Origin: Saccharomonospora amisosensis
Lineage (GTDB): Bacteria > Actinomycetota > Actinomycetes > Mycobacteriales > Pseudonocardiaceae
Assembly: GCF_011761185.1 (NCBI RefSeq)
Contig: NZ_JAAOYM010000001.1
Span: 1,860,001-1,924,000, forward strand
Length of the DNA: 64,000 nt
Direction: 5' to 3'
Shown here: piece by piece, positions 17,597 through 27,358 of the stretch
Position numbering within the stretch: position 1 is the stretch's first letter
Layout: each line of letters begins with the position of its first letter
Program-made: the position numbers and the translations under genes
The notes under the pieces: model-generated
What the model saw: only the letters and a program-made list of their open reading frames with translations
Told to the model about the DNA's origin: nothing
The model's database searches: none

Positions 17597-19167
17597 GCCT
17601 CGCTCGCTCGCAGTGGCAGGCGGTGCCGCCAGCTGCGCTGGACGAAGCCGTAATCGGCGACGTGCTGCGCAGGGCGGCCCGCCTCGGCCCCGCCGACGTG
17701 GTACTGACCACGATCGGTTCCGGTGGTGAGCACAGTTGGACGGCGGCGCGGCTGCTCGCGGACGCGGAGGCGGTCGCCGCCTCGCTGCTGCGCCGCCACC
17801 CGGTGGGTTCGCACATCGCGACCTTCCTGTCCAACGGGCCGCACGCGGTGCTGCTGCAACTCGGGGTGGCGCTGGCGGGCATGGTGCTGGTTCCGGTGAA
17901 TCCCAAGTCGAGGCCACCCGAACTGGAGCACGCGCTCACACTCGCCTCGGCGGTCAGCGTTCAGGTGGACACCGGCGGCGCCGACCTGGTGCGTTCGGTG
18001 GTGTCCCGGTTGCCGGACCCGCCCGAAGTGGTGGTACTCGACGAGGACCCGCGCTCGCTGCTCGGCGAAGGCGAACCCGCCGCGCTGCCCGCCGTTGACC
18101 CGGATTCGCTCGCGCAGATCCAGTTCACCTCGGGAACGAGTGGTCCGGCGAAGGGCGTGCGAATCCACCATCGCGGCATGGTTGACACCGCGCATGCCTT
18201 CGCCCGCCGCATCGGACTGCCGCCGGGCGGGGTGTGGCTCAACCCGATGCCGCTGTTCCACACCGCAGGCAACGTGCTCGGCGTGCTGGGTGCGCTGTGG
18301 CAGCGGGCCGAACACGTCGTGCTGCCGTTCGAGCCGGGAGCGGTGCTGCGGGTGCTGCGGGAGCGGGCCGTGACCCTGCTTTCGGCCGCGCCGACACTGC
18401 TGCACCTGCTCATGGCCCAGCCGGGCTTCCCCGCAGGGCGTTTCGGATCGTTGCGAGTGGTGTTCACCGGCGGTTCCACGCTGACACCGAGGATGGTTGA
18501 CACCATCGAGTCCGGCTTCGGTGCGCGGCTTTCGGTGACGTTCGGGATGACCGAGACCTGTGGTTGCGCGCTGCAGACCGCGCCACTGACCGACAGCGAC
18601 GAGGTGCGAAGGAACACGGTCGGCCTGCCGATCGAGGGCACCGACGTGCGGGTGGCGGGTCCCGACGGGACCGTGCTCGCGACGGGGCAGCGCGGTGAGT
18701 TGCTCGTGCGTGGCTCCCGTATCACCAGGGGCTACTACGGCGACCCTGAGGCAACCGCGAGGGCCATCGACGCCGAAGGCTGGCTGCACACCGGTGATCT
18801 GGCCGAGATGGACATTCACGGCAGGCTGCGCATCGTCGGCAGACTCAAGGACATGATCAAGACTGGTGGCGAGAACGTGTCCCCTGAGGAGGTAGAGGAC
18901 GTGCTCGCGGGCCACCCGGACGTCGAAAGGGCGGCGGTGGTGGGCACGCCGGACGAGCGGTGGGGCGAACTGGTGGTGGCGTTCGTGGTGCCGTCGGGCG
19001 CCGCGCCACAGCCGGACATCGAGGCGCTGGACGTCTACTGCAGGCAGCGGTTGGCGCCGTTCAAGGTGCCACGGCGCTGGCACGTGGTGACCGAGCTGCC
19101 CATGACGGCCTCGGCCAAGGTGCGAAGGGCCGAGCTGCGAGAGCGCGCGGCCCGACCGCACCCCTGA
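17593..19167 (+). CDS. AMP-forming acyl-CoA synthetase
   Basis: The 524-residue protein is a member of the ANL adenylating superfamily. It has the phosphate-binding loop FTSGTSGPAKG at about residue 180, the A5 motif GMTETCG, the A7/A8 region GWLHTGDLAEMD and GRLKDMIKTGGENVSPEEVE, and the A10 catalytic Lys509 (ASAKVRRAEL). It would convert a free acid, ATP and CoA into an acyl-CoA, AMP and pyrophosphate. It is the last gene of the operon with the transporter, so imported acid is probably trapped as its CoA thioester. That thioester is a plausible effector of the divergent PaaX regulator. No degradation genes follow in the window, so the acid (aromatic, branched or fatty) stays open. Confidence 0.92.
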   Translation: MSLARSQWQAVPPAALDEAVIGDVLRRAARLGPADVVLTTIGSGGEHSWTAARLLADAEAVAASLLRRHPVGSHIATFLSNGPHAVLLQLGVALAGMVLVPVNPKSRPPELEHALTLASAVSVQVDTGGADLVRSVVSRLPDPPEVVVLDEDPRSLLGEGEPAALPAVDPDSLAQIQFTSGTSGPAKGVRIHHRGMVDTAHAFARRIGLPPGGVWLNPMPLFHTAGNVLGVLGALWQRAEHVVLPFEPGAVLRVLRERAVTLLSAAPTLLHLLMAQPGFPAGRFGSLRVVFTGGSTLTPRMVDTIESGFGARLSVTFGMTETCGCALQTAPLTDSDEVRRNTVGLPIEGTDVRVAGPDGTVLATGQRGELLVRGSRITRGYYGDPEATARAIDAEGWLHTGDLAEMDIHGRLRIVGRLKDMIKTGGENVSPEEVEDVLAGHPDVERAAVVGTPDERWGELVVAFVVPSGAAPQPDIEALDVYCRQRLAPFKVPRRWHVVTELPMTASAKVRRAELRERAARPHP

Positions 19168-19251
19168 CCCGCGAGTCCCCCGCTCCTGCCCGCGAGTTCC
19201 CCGCTCCTGCCCGCGAGTTCCCCGCTCAGGTCCGCGAGTTCTGCGTTCCTG
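19168..19251 (+). repeat. 21-bp-period intergenic repeat, copy 2 of 5
   Basis: Four units of exactly 21 bp (19168, 19189, 19210, 19231) start at the base after the synthetase stop codon. The first unit reads CCCGCGAGTCCCCC then GCTCCTG; the last is the divergent terminal type with CGAGTTCTGCG. Confidence 0.92.
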
Positions 19252-19332
19252 GACTCTGCCGGGCGGTCGGCGGCGGTGCCCGGGTGTGATGCCGGCGCTG
19301 ACCCACCTGGTCGGACCGTACGGAACGTGGCT

Positions 19333-19641
19333 TCACCCACGCCCCTGCAACGAACGCACCCGCCTGCGTACGGCAGCGGTGGTTCGCTCGCGATCCCCCG
19401 TCGCCAGCAGGTCCAGCAGGGTGCTTCGCAGCAACGCGAGCACCTCGGTGCGCACCGCGCGGCCTTCCTCGGTTTCCCGCTCGGCCTCGGGCTGGTGAGC
19501 GGCGAGCATCTCTTCGGCCAGCAGCTCGTAGGGCAGTACTGGGCGCTCGACCTCACCGTGCCACCGAGCGCGGGTGACAGCCGGGCACTGGCGTAGCTGG
19601 TCTCGCACACCCGGTGTGCCTGCCGCCAAGAGCAGCAGCAA
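19333..19641 (-). CDS. Possible small helical protein downstream of the acetamidase
   Basis: An open frame follows the acetamidase stop on the same strand and encodes about 102 residues rich in Leu, Arg and Glu, including YELLAEEMLAAHQPEAERE and LLRSTLLDLLATGDRE, which look like amphipathic helices. No ATG or GTG is well placed. TTG at 19641 is the best candidate but lacks a Shine-Dalgarno site, so the start is uncertain. Residues and codon usage look protein-like, unlike the shadow frame within the acetamidase. The protein is not recognised. Without it the convergent gap 19252-19658 would hold no feature. Confidence 0.4.
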   Translation of the reverse strand: MLLLLAAGTPGVRDQLRQCPAVTRARWHGEVERPVLPYELLAEEMLAAHQPEAERETEEGRAVRTEVLALLRSTLLDLLATGDRERTTAAVRRRVRSLQGRG

Positions 19642-19658
19642 CCGCGTATCGCTCGCGC

Positions 19659-20891
19659 TCAGCGGCCGAGATCCGTCTTGCGGATGAGGCCGTGTATGCC
19701 GGTGGTGATGTCGACCACCTGGGACACCTGGAAGTCGGTGGCCGCGCTGAGGTAGGCGTAGGCGAGGGGTTCCGGCATCCCGTGCTCCTCGGTGAGAAAC
19801 CGCATCGCGCTGCGCACCGCCCGCTTCATGGCGACGTCCAGGCTGGTCTCCTGCCCGCCGACCGGCCCGTCCGGGTCGGAAAGCCCGATCGGTATCCAGT
19901 GATCGGGGGTCTCGCCGAACGGCTCGTGGAAGGCGAGCTTCGGTGCGGGTCCTCCTGGCGGGATGGTGGTCAGCCGGAAGGTCGCGCGCAGCGAGCCTTC
20001 CATCGCGGTCAGCGCTACCTCGCCGTCGCCCTGAGCCATGTGCGGGTCGCCGGTGAAGAACAGCGCACCCGGCACTCGCACCGGCAGGTACAGCGTGCTG
20101 CCGGCGCCGAGGTCGTTGATGTCGATGTTGCCGCCCGCGTCGGTCGGCGGCACCGAGTTCACCAGGTCCGAGGTGTCCCGCGCGACGCCCATGACGCCGA
20201 GGAACGGTGCCAGCGGGAACCGGGCCACCTCGCCGGGCAGCACACCGACCAGTTCGCCATCGCGGCTGCCGACCTCGGTGAACACGCTGATGTTGCCACC
20301 GGTGTTGAAGTAGGCCGCCAACTCCGGCCTGCCCACCCAGGCATCGGGATACTCGCCGGGCAGCGCGCCCTTGCCGTGCCGGTTGGACACCACGCCGTAC
20401 GGCACCCGCAGCCGCAGGTCCAGCACCTCGATCTTCAGCGTGTGCCCCGGTTCGGCACCGCGGATCGCGACCGGTCCGGTGATCACGTGCGGGCCGGGGC
20501 CGTCGTGGGCCACCCTGGCCGCCACCTCGACGGCGTCGGTGAGAACCCGCGACGGCCTTACGCCGTGGCCGGTGAAGTACTCCAGCGGGTCCTTGCCCTG
20601 GTCCTCCAGCACGCCCTCGTGCGAGGCCGTGTCGATGGTGATCACCGCGCCGGAGTCGATCACGGTCGCAGGCGTGCTGTCGCGATTGGGCAGCCTGCCC
20701 CAGGTCACGGTGTCCGGTCCCGCGGCGAGGTAATGCCCGCGTCGTGGGCCCGCGTTCGGTTGCAGAACCGAGGGTCCCCGCCGTCGGGTGGTCGCCGCGG
20801 CGGTCCCCGCGGGCAGGGCGGCCGCGCCCACCGCCGCGAGCCCGGTCGCCGCTTTCAGCAGCTTCCTGCGTTCCCATGTCGGCATCGTCAT
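19659..20891 (-). CDS. Tat-exported acetamidase/formamidase family protein
   Basis: The 410-residue protein has a twin-arginine signal, MTMPTWERRKLLKAATGLAA, with cleavage likely after the GTAAA stretch. The rest is the acetamidase/formamidase (FmdA/AmdA) fold, with the family motif GDPHMAQGDGEV at about residues 285-297. Members hydrolyse formamide, acetamide or related short amides to ammonia and the acid. Most characterised members are cytoplasmic, so the Tat signal, implying export of a folded protein to the cell surface, is unusual. The ATG at 20891 has GAGAGG upstream and gives an intact signal peptide. The DUF402 gene lies upstream on the same strand. Confidence 0.87.
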   Translation of the reverse strand: MTMPTWERRKLLKAATGLAAVGAAALPAGTAAATTRRRGPSVLQPNAGPRRGHYLAAGPDTVTWGRLPNRDSTPATVIDSGAVITIDTASHEGVLEDQGKDPLEYFTGHGVRPSRVLTDAVEVAARVAHDGPGPHVITGPVAIRGAEPGHTLKIEVLDLRLRVPYGVVSNRHGKGALPGEYPDAWVGRPELAAYFNTGGNISVFTEVGSRDGELVGVLPGEVARFPLAPFLGVMGVARDTSDLVNSVPPTDAGGNIDINDLGAGSTLYLPVRVPGALFFTGDPHMAQGDGEVALTAMEGSLRATFRLTTIPPGGPAPKLAFHEPFGETPDHWIPIGLSDPDGPVGGQETSLDVAMKRAVRSAMRFLTEEHGMPEPLAYAYLSAATDFQVSQVVDITTGIHGLIRKTDLGR

Positions 20892-20994
20892 GCGGCGCAA
20901 CCTCTCACCGCCGTATGTCGAGGCTGTTGCGGCCGTGTGAGTGCGGCGTTGCGCTGCCGCGTCGCATGCTCTGCCTGCAAGCCGGTGGGCAGCG

Positions 20995-21534
20995 TCAGTC
21001 GGCTTCCGGGTGGCGCTTCCAGTGCAGCCGGACACCCAACGTCGCCAGCCACGCGGCGAGGTCGTAGCCGTGCCGGGCGAGCGAGTCGACGGTGCCGAAG
21101 GCGGTGTCAAGCGCCCAGGTCGCCTGCCGTTGCGACACCAGTCCGGCGGCCGTGGCGGCCAGCAACTCGTCGGTGTCGACCACGCGCACCTCACGGTGGC
21201 AGCGCAGCACGAGGTCCAGGTACAGATCCGTGGTGTGCCACGCGCGGTCGTGGGTGTCGACCTCGACCGCCACGATGTCGAGGTAGAAGTCCTGATCGCG
21301 CTCGTGGCCGGGGTTGAACCAGAAGTCGGAGACTCGCAGTCCCAGTTCCGGCAGCAGCCACGACTCGAGGTAATGAAACTGCGCCCGCCCAGGCACCGGT
21401 CGCGCCAGGTACAGCCCGAACGGCTCCACCCGGTACTCCTGTACCGGGCGGACAGTGCCCTTCGGGTCGGTGTTGGTCATCGCGTCGACGTCGAACCGTT
21501 CGTGTTTGGGCGGGTGTACGGCCATGCGGGCCAT
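20995..21534 (-). CDS. DUF402 (FomD-like) protein
   Basis: The 179-residue product matches the DUF402 beta-barrel family: a strand-rich N-terminal half, then the paired acidic motifs FYLDIVAVEVD and DLYLDLVL and the VDTDELLAA segment, with a helical C-terminus. Characterised relatives include FomD (a CMP-phosphonate hydrolase in fosfomycin synthesis) and the nucleoside tri- and diphosphatase Ntdp, both using metal-bound acidic residues. The conserved acids are present here, so a nucleotide-phosphoester hydrolase role is likely, with unknown substrate. The start could be 21534 or 21525; neither has a strong ribosome site. It diverges from the PucR-type regulator 50 bp away. Confidence 0.8.
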   Translation of the reverse strand: MARMAVHPPKHERFDVDAMTNTDPKGTVRPVQEYRVEPFGLYLARPVPGRAQFHYLESWLLPELGLRVSDFWFNPGHERDQDFYLDIVAVEVDTHDRAWHTTDLYLDLVLRCHREVRVVDTDELLAATAAGLVSQRQATWALDTAFGTVDSLARHGYDLAAWLATLGVRLHWKRHPEAD

Positions 21535-21584
21535 CTTGCGGGGTTTACAGCCGTGAGGCGAATGTCACGCCTTAGAGTGATGCC

Positions 21585-22838
21585 GTGCACACCGAGCCGG
21601 GGGTCATGCGCGGTCTGGCGAGCATCGCGACAGCTCTCGCGCACAGAGCCGACGAACTGACCGGCGAGCTGGTGACGCTGTACGAGCGGGAGTTGCCACA
21701 CCTGGTCAACGACGACGAGAACATGGTCAGCCTGCTGTCGGCGAGTGTGTACCAAAACATCGACACGGCGTTTCGGATCTTCCAGCACGGCATCGACCCC
21801 GAGCGTGTCGAGGCACCCGCCGCCGCGGTCGAGTACGCCCGCAGGCTGGCCCAGCGCGGCACCCCGGTGGTCGACCTCATCAGGGCCTACTACCTCGGTC
21901 AGACCGCGGTGCTGGACCAGGCGCTGGCCGAAGGGGCACGGCAGATCTCCGACCCGGAGGAGCTGGGCCTGACGATGCGGCACGCGCTCACCACGACGTT
22001 CGCCTTCATCGACCGGGTCACCCGGCAGGTGGTCTCGGCCTACGAGGGGGAGCGCGACCGCTGGCTGCTCAACCGCAGCGCCGTGCGTGCGGCCAGGGTC
22101 CGCGCGCTGCTGGACGAGGACGTGGTGGACGTGGACGCCAGCGAGGTGGCGCTGGGCTACCGGCTGCGCGGCCACCACGTGGGGATGATCTTGTGGTACC
22201 CCGCCGACGCGCATCCGCCCGACCCGCTCGTCGGCCTGGAAACGGTGGCCGGTCGTTTCGTCGACGGTGACGAGGCGAGGGCGCTGTTCGTGCCGAGGGA
22301 CGAGCTGTGCGCATGGGTGTGGTTACCCCTCGACGGTCCCGCACCACCCGAGCGCTCGCGCATCGAGCGGGTGCTGACCGATTCCGACGCCGATGTGCGG
22401 CTGGCCATCGGTGACCCCGGCGCGGGCCTCGACGGCTTCCGACGCACCCACCGGCAGGCGCTGCGGGTGCAGGCGCTCGCGCTGGCCGCGGGCAAGGCCT
22501 GCGCGAGGGCGCTGACGTTTCGCGAGGTGGGGGCGGTGGCGTTGATGACGTCCGACCTCAATGCCGCACGGCTGTGGGTGGAGGATACGCTCGGCCCGCT
22601 CGCCGCCGACGACGAGCAGCACGAGCGACTGCGGGAGACGCTGCGGGTGTTCCTGGCCGCAGGTGGCAGTTATACGGCCGCGGCCTCCAGGTTGACGATG
22701 CACAAGAACTCGGTGCAGTACCGGGTGCGCAAGGCCGAGGAACTGGTGGGCAGGCCGGTGTCGGACAACCGGCTGGATCTGGAACTGGCTTTGAACCTGT
22801 GCCGCTGGCTGGGTGCGGGGGTACTCGCCCGATCGTAG
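21585..22838 (+). CDS. PucR/CdaR-type transcriptional regulator
   Basis: The 417-residue protein ends with the PucR-type helix-turn-helix (about residues 355-410: LRVFLAAGGSYTAAASRLTM, HKNSVQYRVRKAEELVGRP). A GGDEF-like regulatory domain precedes it, and an all-helical RsbR-like N-terminal domain occupies residues 1-160. Members activate purine, amino-acid or polyketide pathways in response to small ligands. The GTG start at 21585 has no Shine-Dalgarno site but TAGAGT ends 6 nt upstream, consistent with a leaderless mRNA. A bulged hairpin overlaps the stop (22835-22860). The target is unknown; the divergent DUF402/acetamidase pair is a candidate. Confidence 0.85.
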   Translation: MHTEPGVMRGLASIATALAHRADELTGELVTLYERELPHLVNDDENMVSLLSASVYQNIDTAFRIFQHGIDPERVEAPAAAVEYARRLAQRGTPVVDLIRAYYLGQTAVLDQALAEGARQISDPEELGLTMRHALTTTFAFIDRVTRQVVSAYEGERDRWLLNRSAVRAARVRALLDEDVVDVDASEVALGYRLRGHHVGMILWYPADAHPPDPLVGLETVAGRFVDGDEARALFVPRDELCAWVWLPLDGPAPPERSRIERVLTDSDADVRLAIGDPGAGLDGFRRTHRQALRVQALALAAGKACARALTFREVGAVALMTSDLNAARLWVEDTLGPLAADDEQHERLRETLRVFLAAGGSYTAAASRLTMHKNSVQYRVRKAEELVGRPVSDNRLDLELALNLCRWLGAGVLARS

Positions 22839-22941
22839 ACAGTTCTTCGGTCTGTCGTACCAGTAATGTGGTCAATTGTTGGTCGATGAACACGAAGCGT
22901 TCCCGACAGCCTGCCAATAAGCTCCCCCTATGGGGTCCACA

Positions 22942-23196
22942 ATGCCTGAACCGGGTGAAGCGGTAGCGGTTGTCCGCTTGCGTCGAGGCGTCGTGGGCGA
23001 GACCAGACGGGTGTGCCATGTCGTGCCGCTGCCCGGGTCACAACCGGTGCCCGAGGAGCTGACCGCGCTGTGCGGCGAGCGGATCAGGCCCGGGCAGGCC
23101 GAGGTGCTGGCCACCTTTACAGGCATGCCCTGCGAGGTGTGCCTGGCGACCGCGGTGCGCGGCAACCCGGCCGGGCTGGTCGGCGCCGCGGGCTGA
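22942..23196 (+). CDS. Small Cys-containing protein, possible zinc binder
   Basis: The 84-residue product (from ATG 22942; ATG 22930 is also possible) contains four cysteines: [14 protein letters not shown] and MPCEVC. The final CxxC with an earlier Cys pair suggests a small zinc-binding fold. No signal peptide is present. It lies directly before uvrB on the same strand, 58 bp apart. Similar short proteins with a terminal GMPCxxCL motif occur in related actinomycetes in my recollection, but I know no assigned role. Confidence 0.6.
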   Translation: MPEPGEAVAVVRLRRGVVGETRRVCHVVPLPGSQPVPEELTALCGERIRPGQAEVLATFTGMPCEVCLATAVRGNPAGLVGAAG

Positions 23197-23241
23197 CCGG
23201 CCTCGGGCGCGAGGGCCCGCGAAACTGTCGGTGCGGGCGCC

Positions 23242-23247
23242 TACTCT
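23242..23247 (+). promoter_or_regulatory. -10 element of a probable leaderless uvrB promoter
   Basis: TACTCT ends exactly 7 nt before the uvrB GTG at 23255. No LexA-type TCGAAC-N4-GTTCGA box is visible upstream. Confidence 0.45.
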
Positions 23248-23254
23248 GAAAGAC

Positions 23255-25414
<2,160 letters not shown>

Positions 25415-25428
25415 CTGCGCGCCTGCGC

Positions 25429-25809
25429 TCACCCCGCGTCCGGGTCGGGTTCGAGCATGCCGAACAGGTTGCCCTCGGGGTCGCGGCAGTGCACCAGCCA
25501 CCCAACGCCCGGTATCGCGCTCTTCTCGCTCGCCACCGTGCCTCCGGCCTGCACCACCTCCCTGGTCAGCAGGTCGATGTCGGGGACCTCCATCGTGATC
25601 GGGAAGGCTCCCGGTGAGGAGTCCGGGTCGGGTGGCGGGCCGCTACGGAGCAGCAGGCCGCCGTCGATCCCTGGACCCTCACCTGTCGTCACCGACCAGT
25701 AGGGCTCGGGGCCCCACCGTTCGAACGACCAGTCGAACACCGCCGTGTAGAAGGTGATGGCCCGTTCGGGGTCGCTGGCGTGGATCTCGAAATGAACGGG
25801 TCGAGACAT
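25429..25809 (-). CDS. VOC-superfamily (glyoxalase-like) protein
   Basis: A 126-residue single-domain VOC (glyoxalase/bleomycin-resistance-like) protein. It starts RPVHFEIHASDPERAITFY and contains DPEGNLFGMLEPD near the C-terminus, with His and Glu positions typical of the metal site. The ATG at 25809 is preceded by a perfect AGGAGG at 7 nt, so the longer in-frame extension upstream is rejected. Such proteins often dimerise to form the active site and can act as isomerases, dioxygenases or binding proteins. It ends 14 bp from the convergent uvrB stop. The function is not specified. Confidence 0.85.
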   Translation of the reverse strand: MSRPVHFEIHASDPERAITFYTAVFDWSFERWGPEPYWSVTTGEGPGIDGGLLLRSGPPPDPDSSPGAFPITMEVPDIDLLTREVVQAGGTVASEKSAIPGVGWLVHCRDPEGNLFGMLEPDPDAG

Positions 25810-25926
25810 GATGTGGCCTCCTGGGCGAATCGCCGGTGCGAGCCGGTGACCGGGAAGGCTTGACGTTCGCGATTGTCCCCCGTGCCCGGCAGACTTGTCA
25901 TCAGCAGGGGAAGGGAGACAGCGCAG

Positions 25927-26358
25927 ATGGCGTTGGGTGTGCAGGTGACCTTCGACGCGGCCGATCCCCGCAGGCTCGCTGAGTTCTGGGCGATCGCGCT
26001 GGACTACGAACTGCAGCCGCCACCGCAGGGCTACGGTTCCTGGGCGGACTTCGCGGACGCGGTCGGGTTGCCACGCCAGAGCTGGGACTCGAAGGTGGCC
26101 ATCGTCGACCCCGCGCAGGCGGGCCCCCTGCTGTTGTTCCAGCGCGTTCCCGAACGCTCGACGGCGAGGAACCGCGTGCACCTCGACATCTTGGCCAGCG
26201 CGCCGCACGAGCACACCGAGCGTGGTTGGCAGCAGGTGCTGGCAAGGGCCGATGTGCTGGTCGCGGCCGGCGCGCGGCTGCTACGCGAACTCGACGAGCC
26301 CGGCGCACGGTGCCTGGTGATGAGCGACCCGGAGGGCAACGAGTTCCGGGTGTGCTGA
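25927..26358 (+). CDS. VOC-superfamily (glyoxalase-like) protein
   Basis: The ATG at 25927 follows GGGAAGGGAG and gives a 143-residue protein starting MALGVQVTFDAADPRRLAEF. It has the duplicated beta-alpha-beta-beta-beta pattern of the VOC fold and ends with MSDPEGNEFRVC, the common C-terminal motif. This subtype is often annotated as a glyoxalase-like domain (PF18029-like) in actinomycetes. It diverges from the other VOC gene over 117 bp. No substrate can be assigned. Confidence 0.85.
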   Translation: MALGVQVTFDAADPRRLAEFWAIALDYELQPPPQGYGSWADFADAVGLPRQSWDSKVAIVDPAQAGPLLLFQRVPERSTARNRVHLDILASAPHEHTERGWQQVLARADVLVAAGARLLRELDEPGARCLVMSDPEGNEFRVC

Positions 26359-26386
26359 CGGCGCGGCGGTCGAGAACCCAGCTCGG

Positions 26387-27358
26387 TCAGCTCGTGATGT
26401 CCTTGGTCGCGAAACGGCGAGCCGCAAGCAACCCGAACACGGTCGCGTAGGCAACCGCCGACAGCACTCCCGAGGCCATGTCGGTCCACTCGACGTCGGT
26501 GGCGATCAGGTCCATCCAGGCGAACGAGAAATGCGTGGGCAGGAAGTCGCGCAGGTCACCGAGCGCGGTGATCTGGTCCAGGATCTGCGACAGGATCGAC
26601 ACCAGCACCGTGCCGCCCACGGCGCCGAGCGGCGCGTCGGTGGACACGCTCAGCAGCAGCCCCAATGCCGCCACCCAGGAGAGCTGGATCAACACGTACC
26701 CGGTGCCCAGCGCGATGGCCACCAGGCTCTGCCCGAACGTGATCGAGTCGCCGGTCGGACTGATCGCCTCACCTGCCCCGTACCAGACCACCCCGACCCC
26801 GAGCGCGACCACCGGCAGCACGGCAACCGTGAGCGCCGACAGCAGCGCCGAGGCGACCGCCTTCTGCCGCAGCAGCCGGTGCCGCGGCACCGGAATGGCC
26901 AGCAGGTACTTCAGGCTCGACCACGAGGCCTCGCTCGCCACCGTGTCGCCGAAGTAGAGAGCGACGATCATCGGCAGCAGGAAGGAGCCGGACACGAACA
27001 TCGCCAGAACCACGAAGTTCGGCGCGCTCGCCGTGGCGAGGTCTATGAAGCCGCCGGAACGGCGGTTCGGGCTGGCGTCGCCTAGTTCGAATGCCAGCAC
27101 GAGCACGAACGGCAGCAGCGCCACCAAGGCCAGCACCAGTTGCGTGCGCCGCCTGCGCAACTGCCTGCGCAACTCCACACCGAGCCGCAGCGTGCGTGCC
27201 GCCCGGTAGCCCGCGACGGCGCCGTCCGGCCCCACCCGCACGGTCTCCCCACGGGCGGCTTCGGTCAGCTCGTCCAGCGCCGCCGGATCGGTGTGTACGC
27301 CGTGCCGCCCGGTCTCCAGGCCGGTGTCCTCGGGGTTCTTCCCGGCGTCGGTGCTCAT
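26387..27358 (-). CDS. ABC-2-type membrane permease
   Basis: The 323-residue protein has a hydrophilic N-terminal part (about 65 residues) followed by six hydrophobic helices (first about residues 76-92, LVLALVALLPFVLVLAF). There is an interhelical loop ASWSSLKYLLAIPVPRHRLL, typical of ABC-2 permeases where it contacts the ATPase. Its ATG overlaps the stop of the upstream hydrolase-ATPase fusion by one base on each side (ATGA arrangement), so the two are co-translated and form one transporter. With no binding protein it is most likely an exporter. The substrate is unknown. Confidence 0.9.
   Translation of the reverse strand: MSTDAGKNPEDTGLETGRHGVHTDPAALDELTEAARGETVRVGPDGAVAGYRAARTLRLGVELRRQLRRRRTQLVLALVALLPFVLVLAFELGDASPNRRSGGFIDLATASAPNFVVLAMFVSGSFLLPMIVALYFGDTVASEASWSSLKYLLAIPVPRHRLLRQKAVASALLSALTVAVLPVVALGVGVVWYGAGEAISPTGDSITFGQSLVAIALGTGYVLIQLSWVAALGLLLSVSTDAPLGAVGGTVLVSILSQILDQITALGDLRDFLPTHFSFAWMDLIATDVEWTDMASGVLSAVAYATVFGLLAARRFATKDITS

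Noticed and set aside
19614-21317. 567-codon plus-strand frame over the acetamidase and DUF402 genes
   Set aside because: Both minus-strand genes show family motifs and proper starts; the plus-strand product is a shadow.
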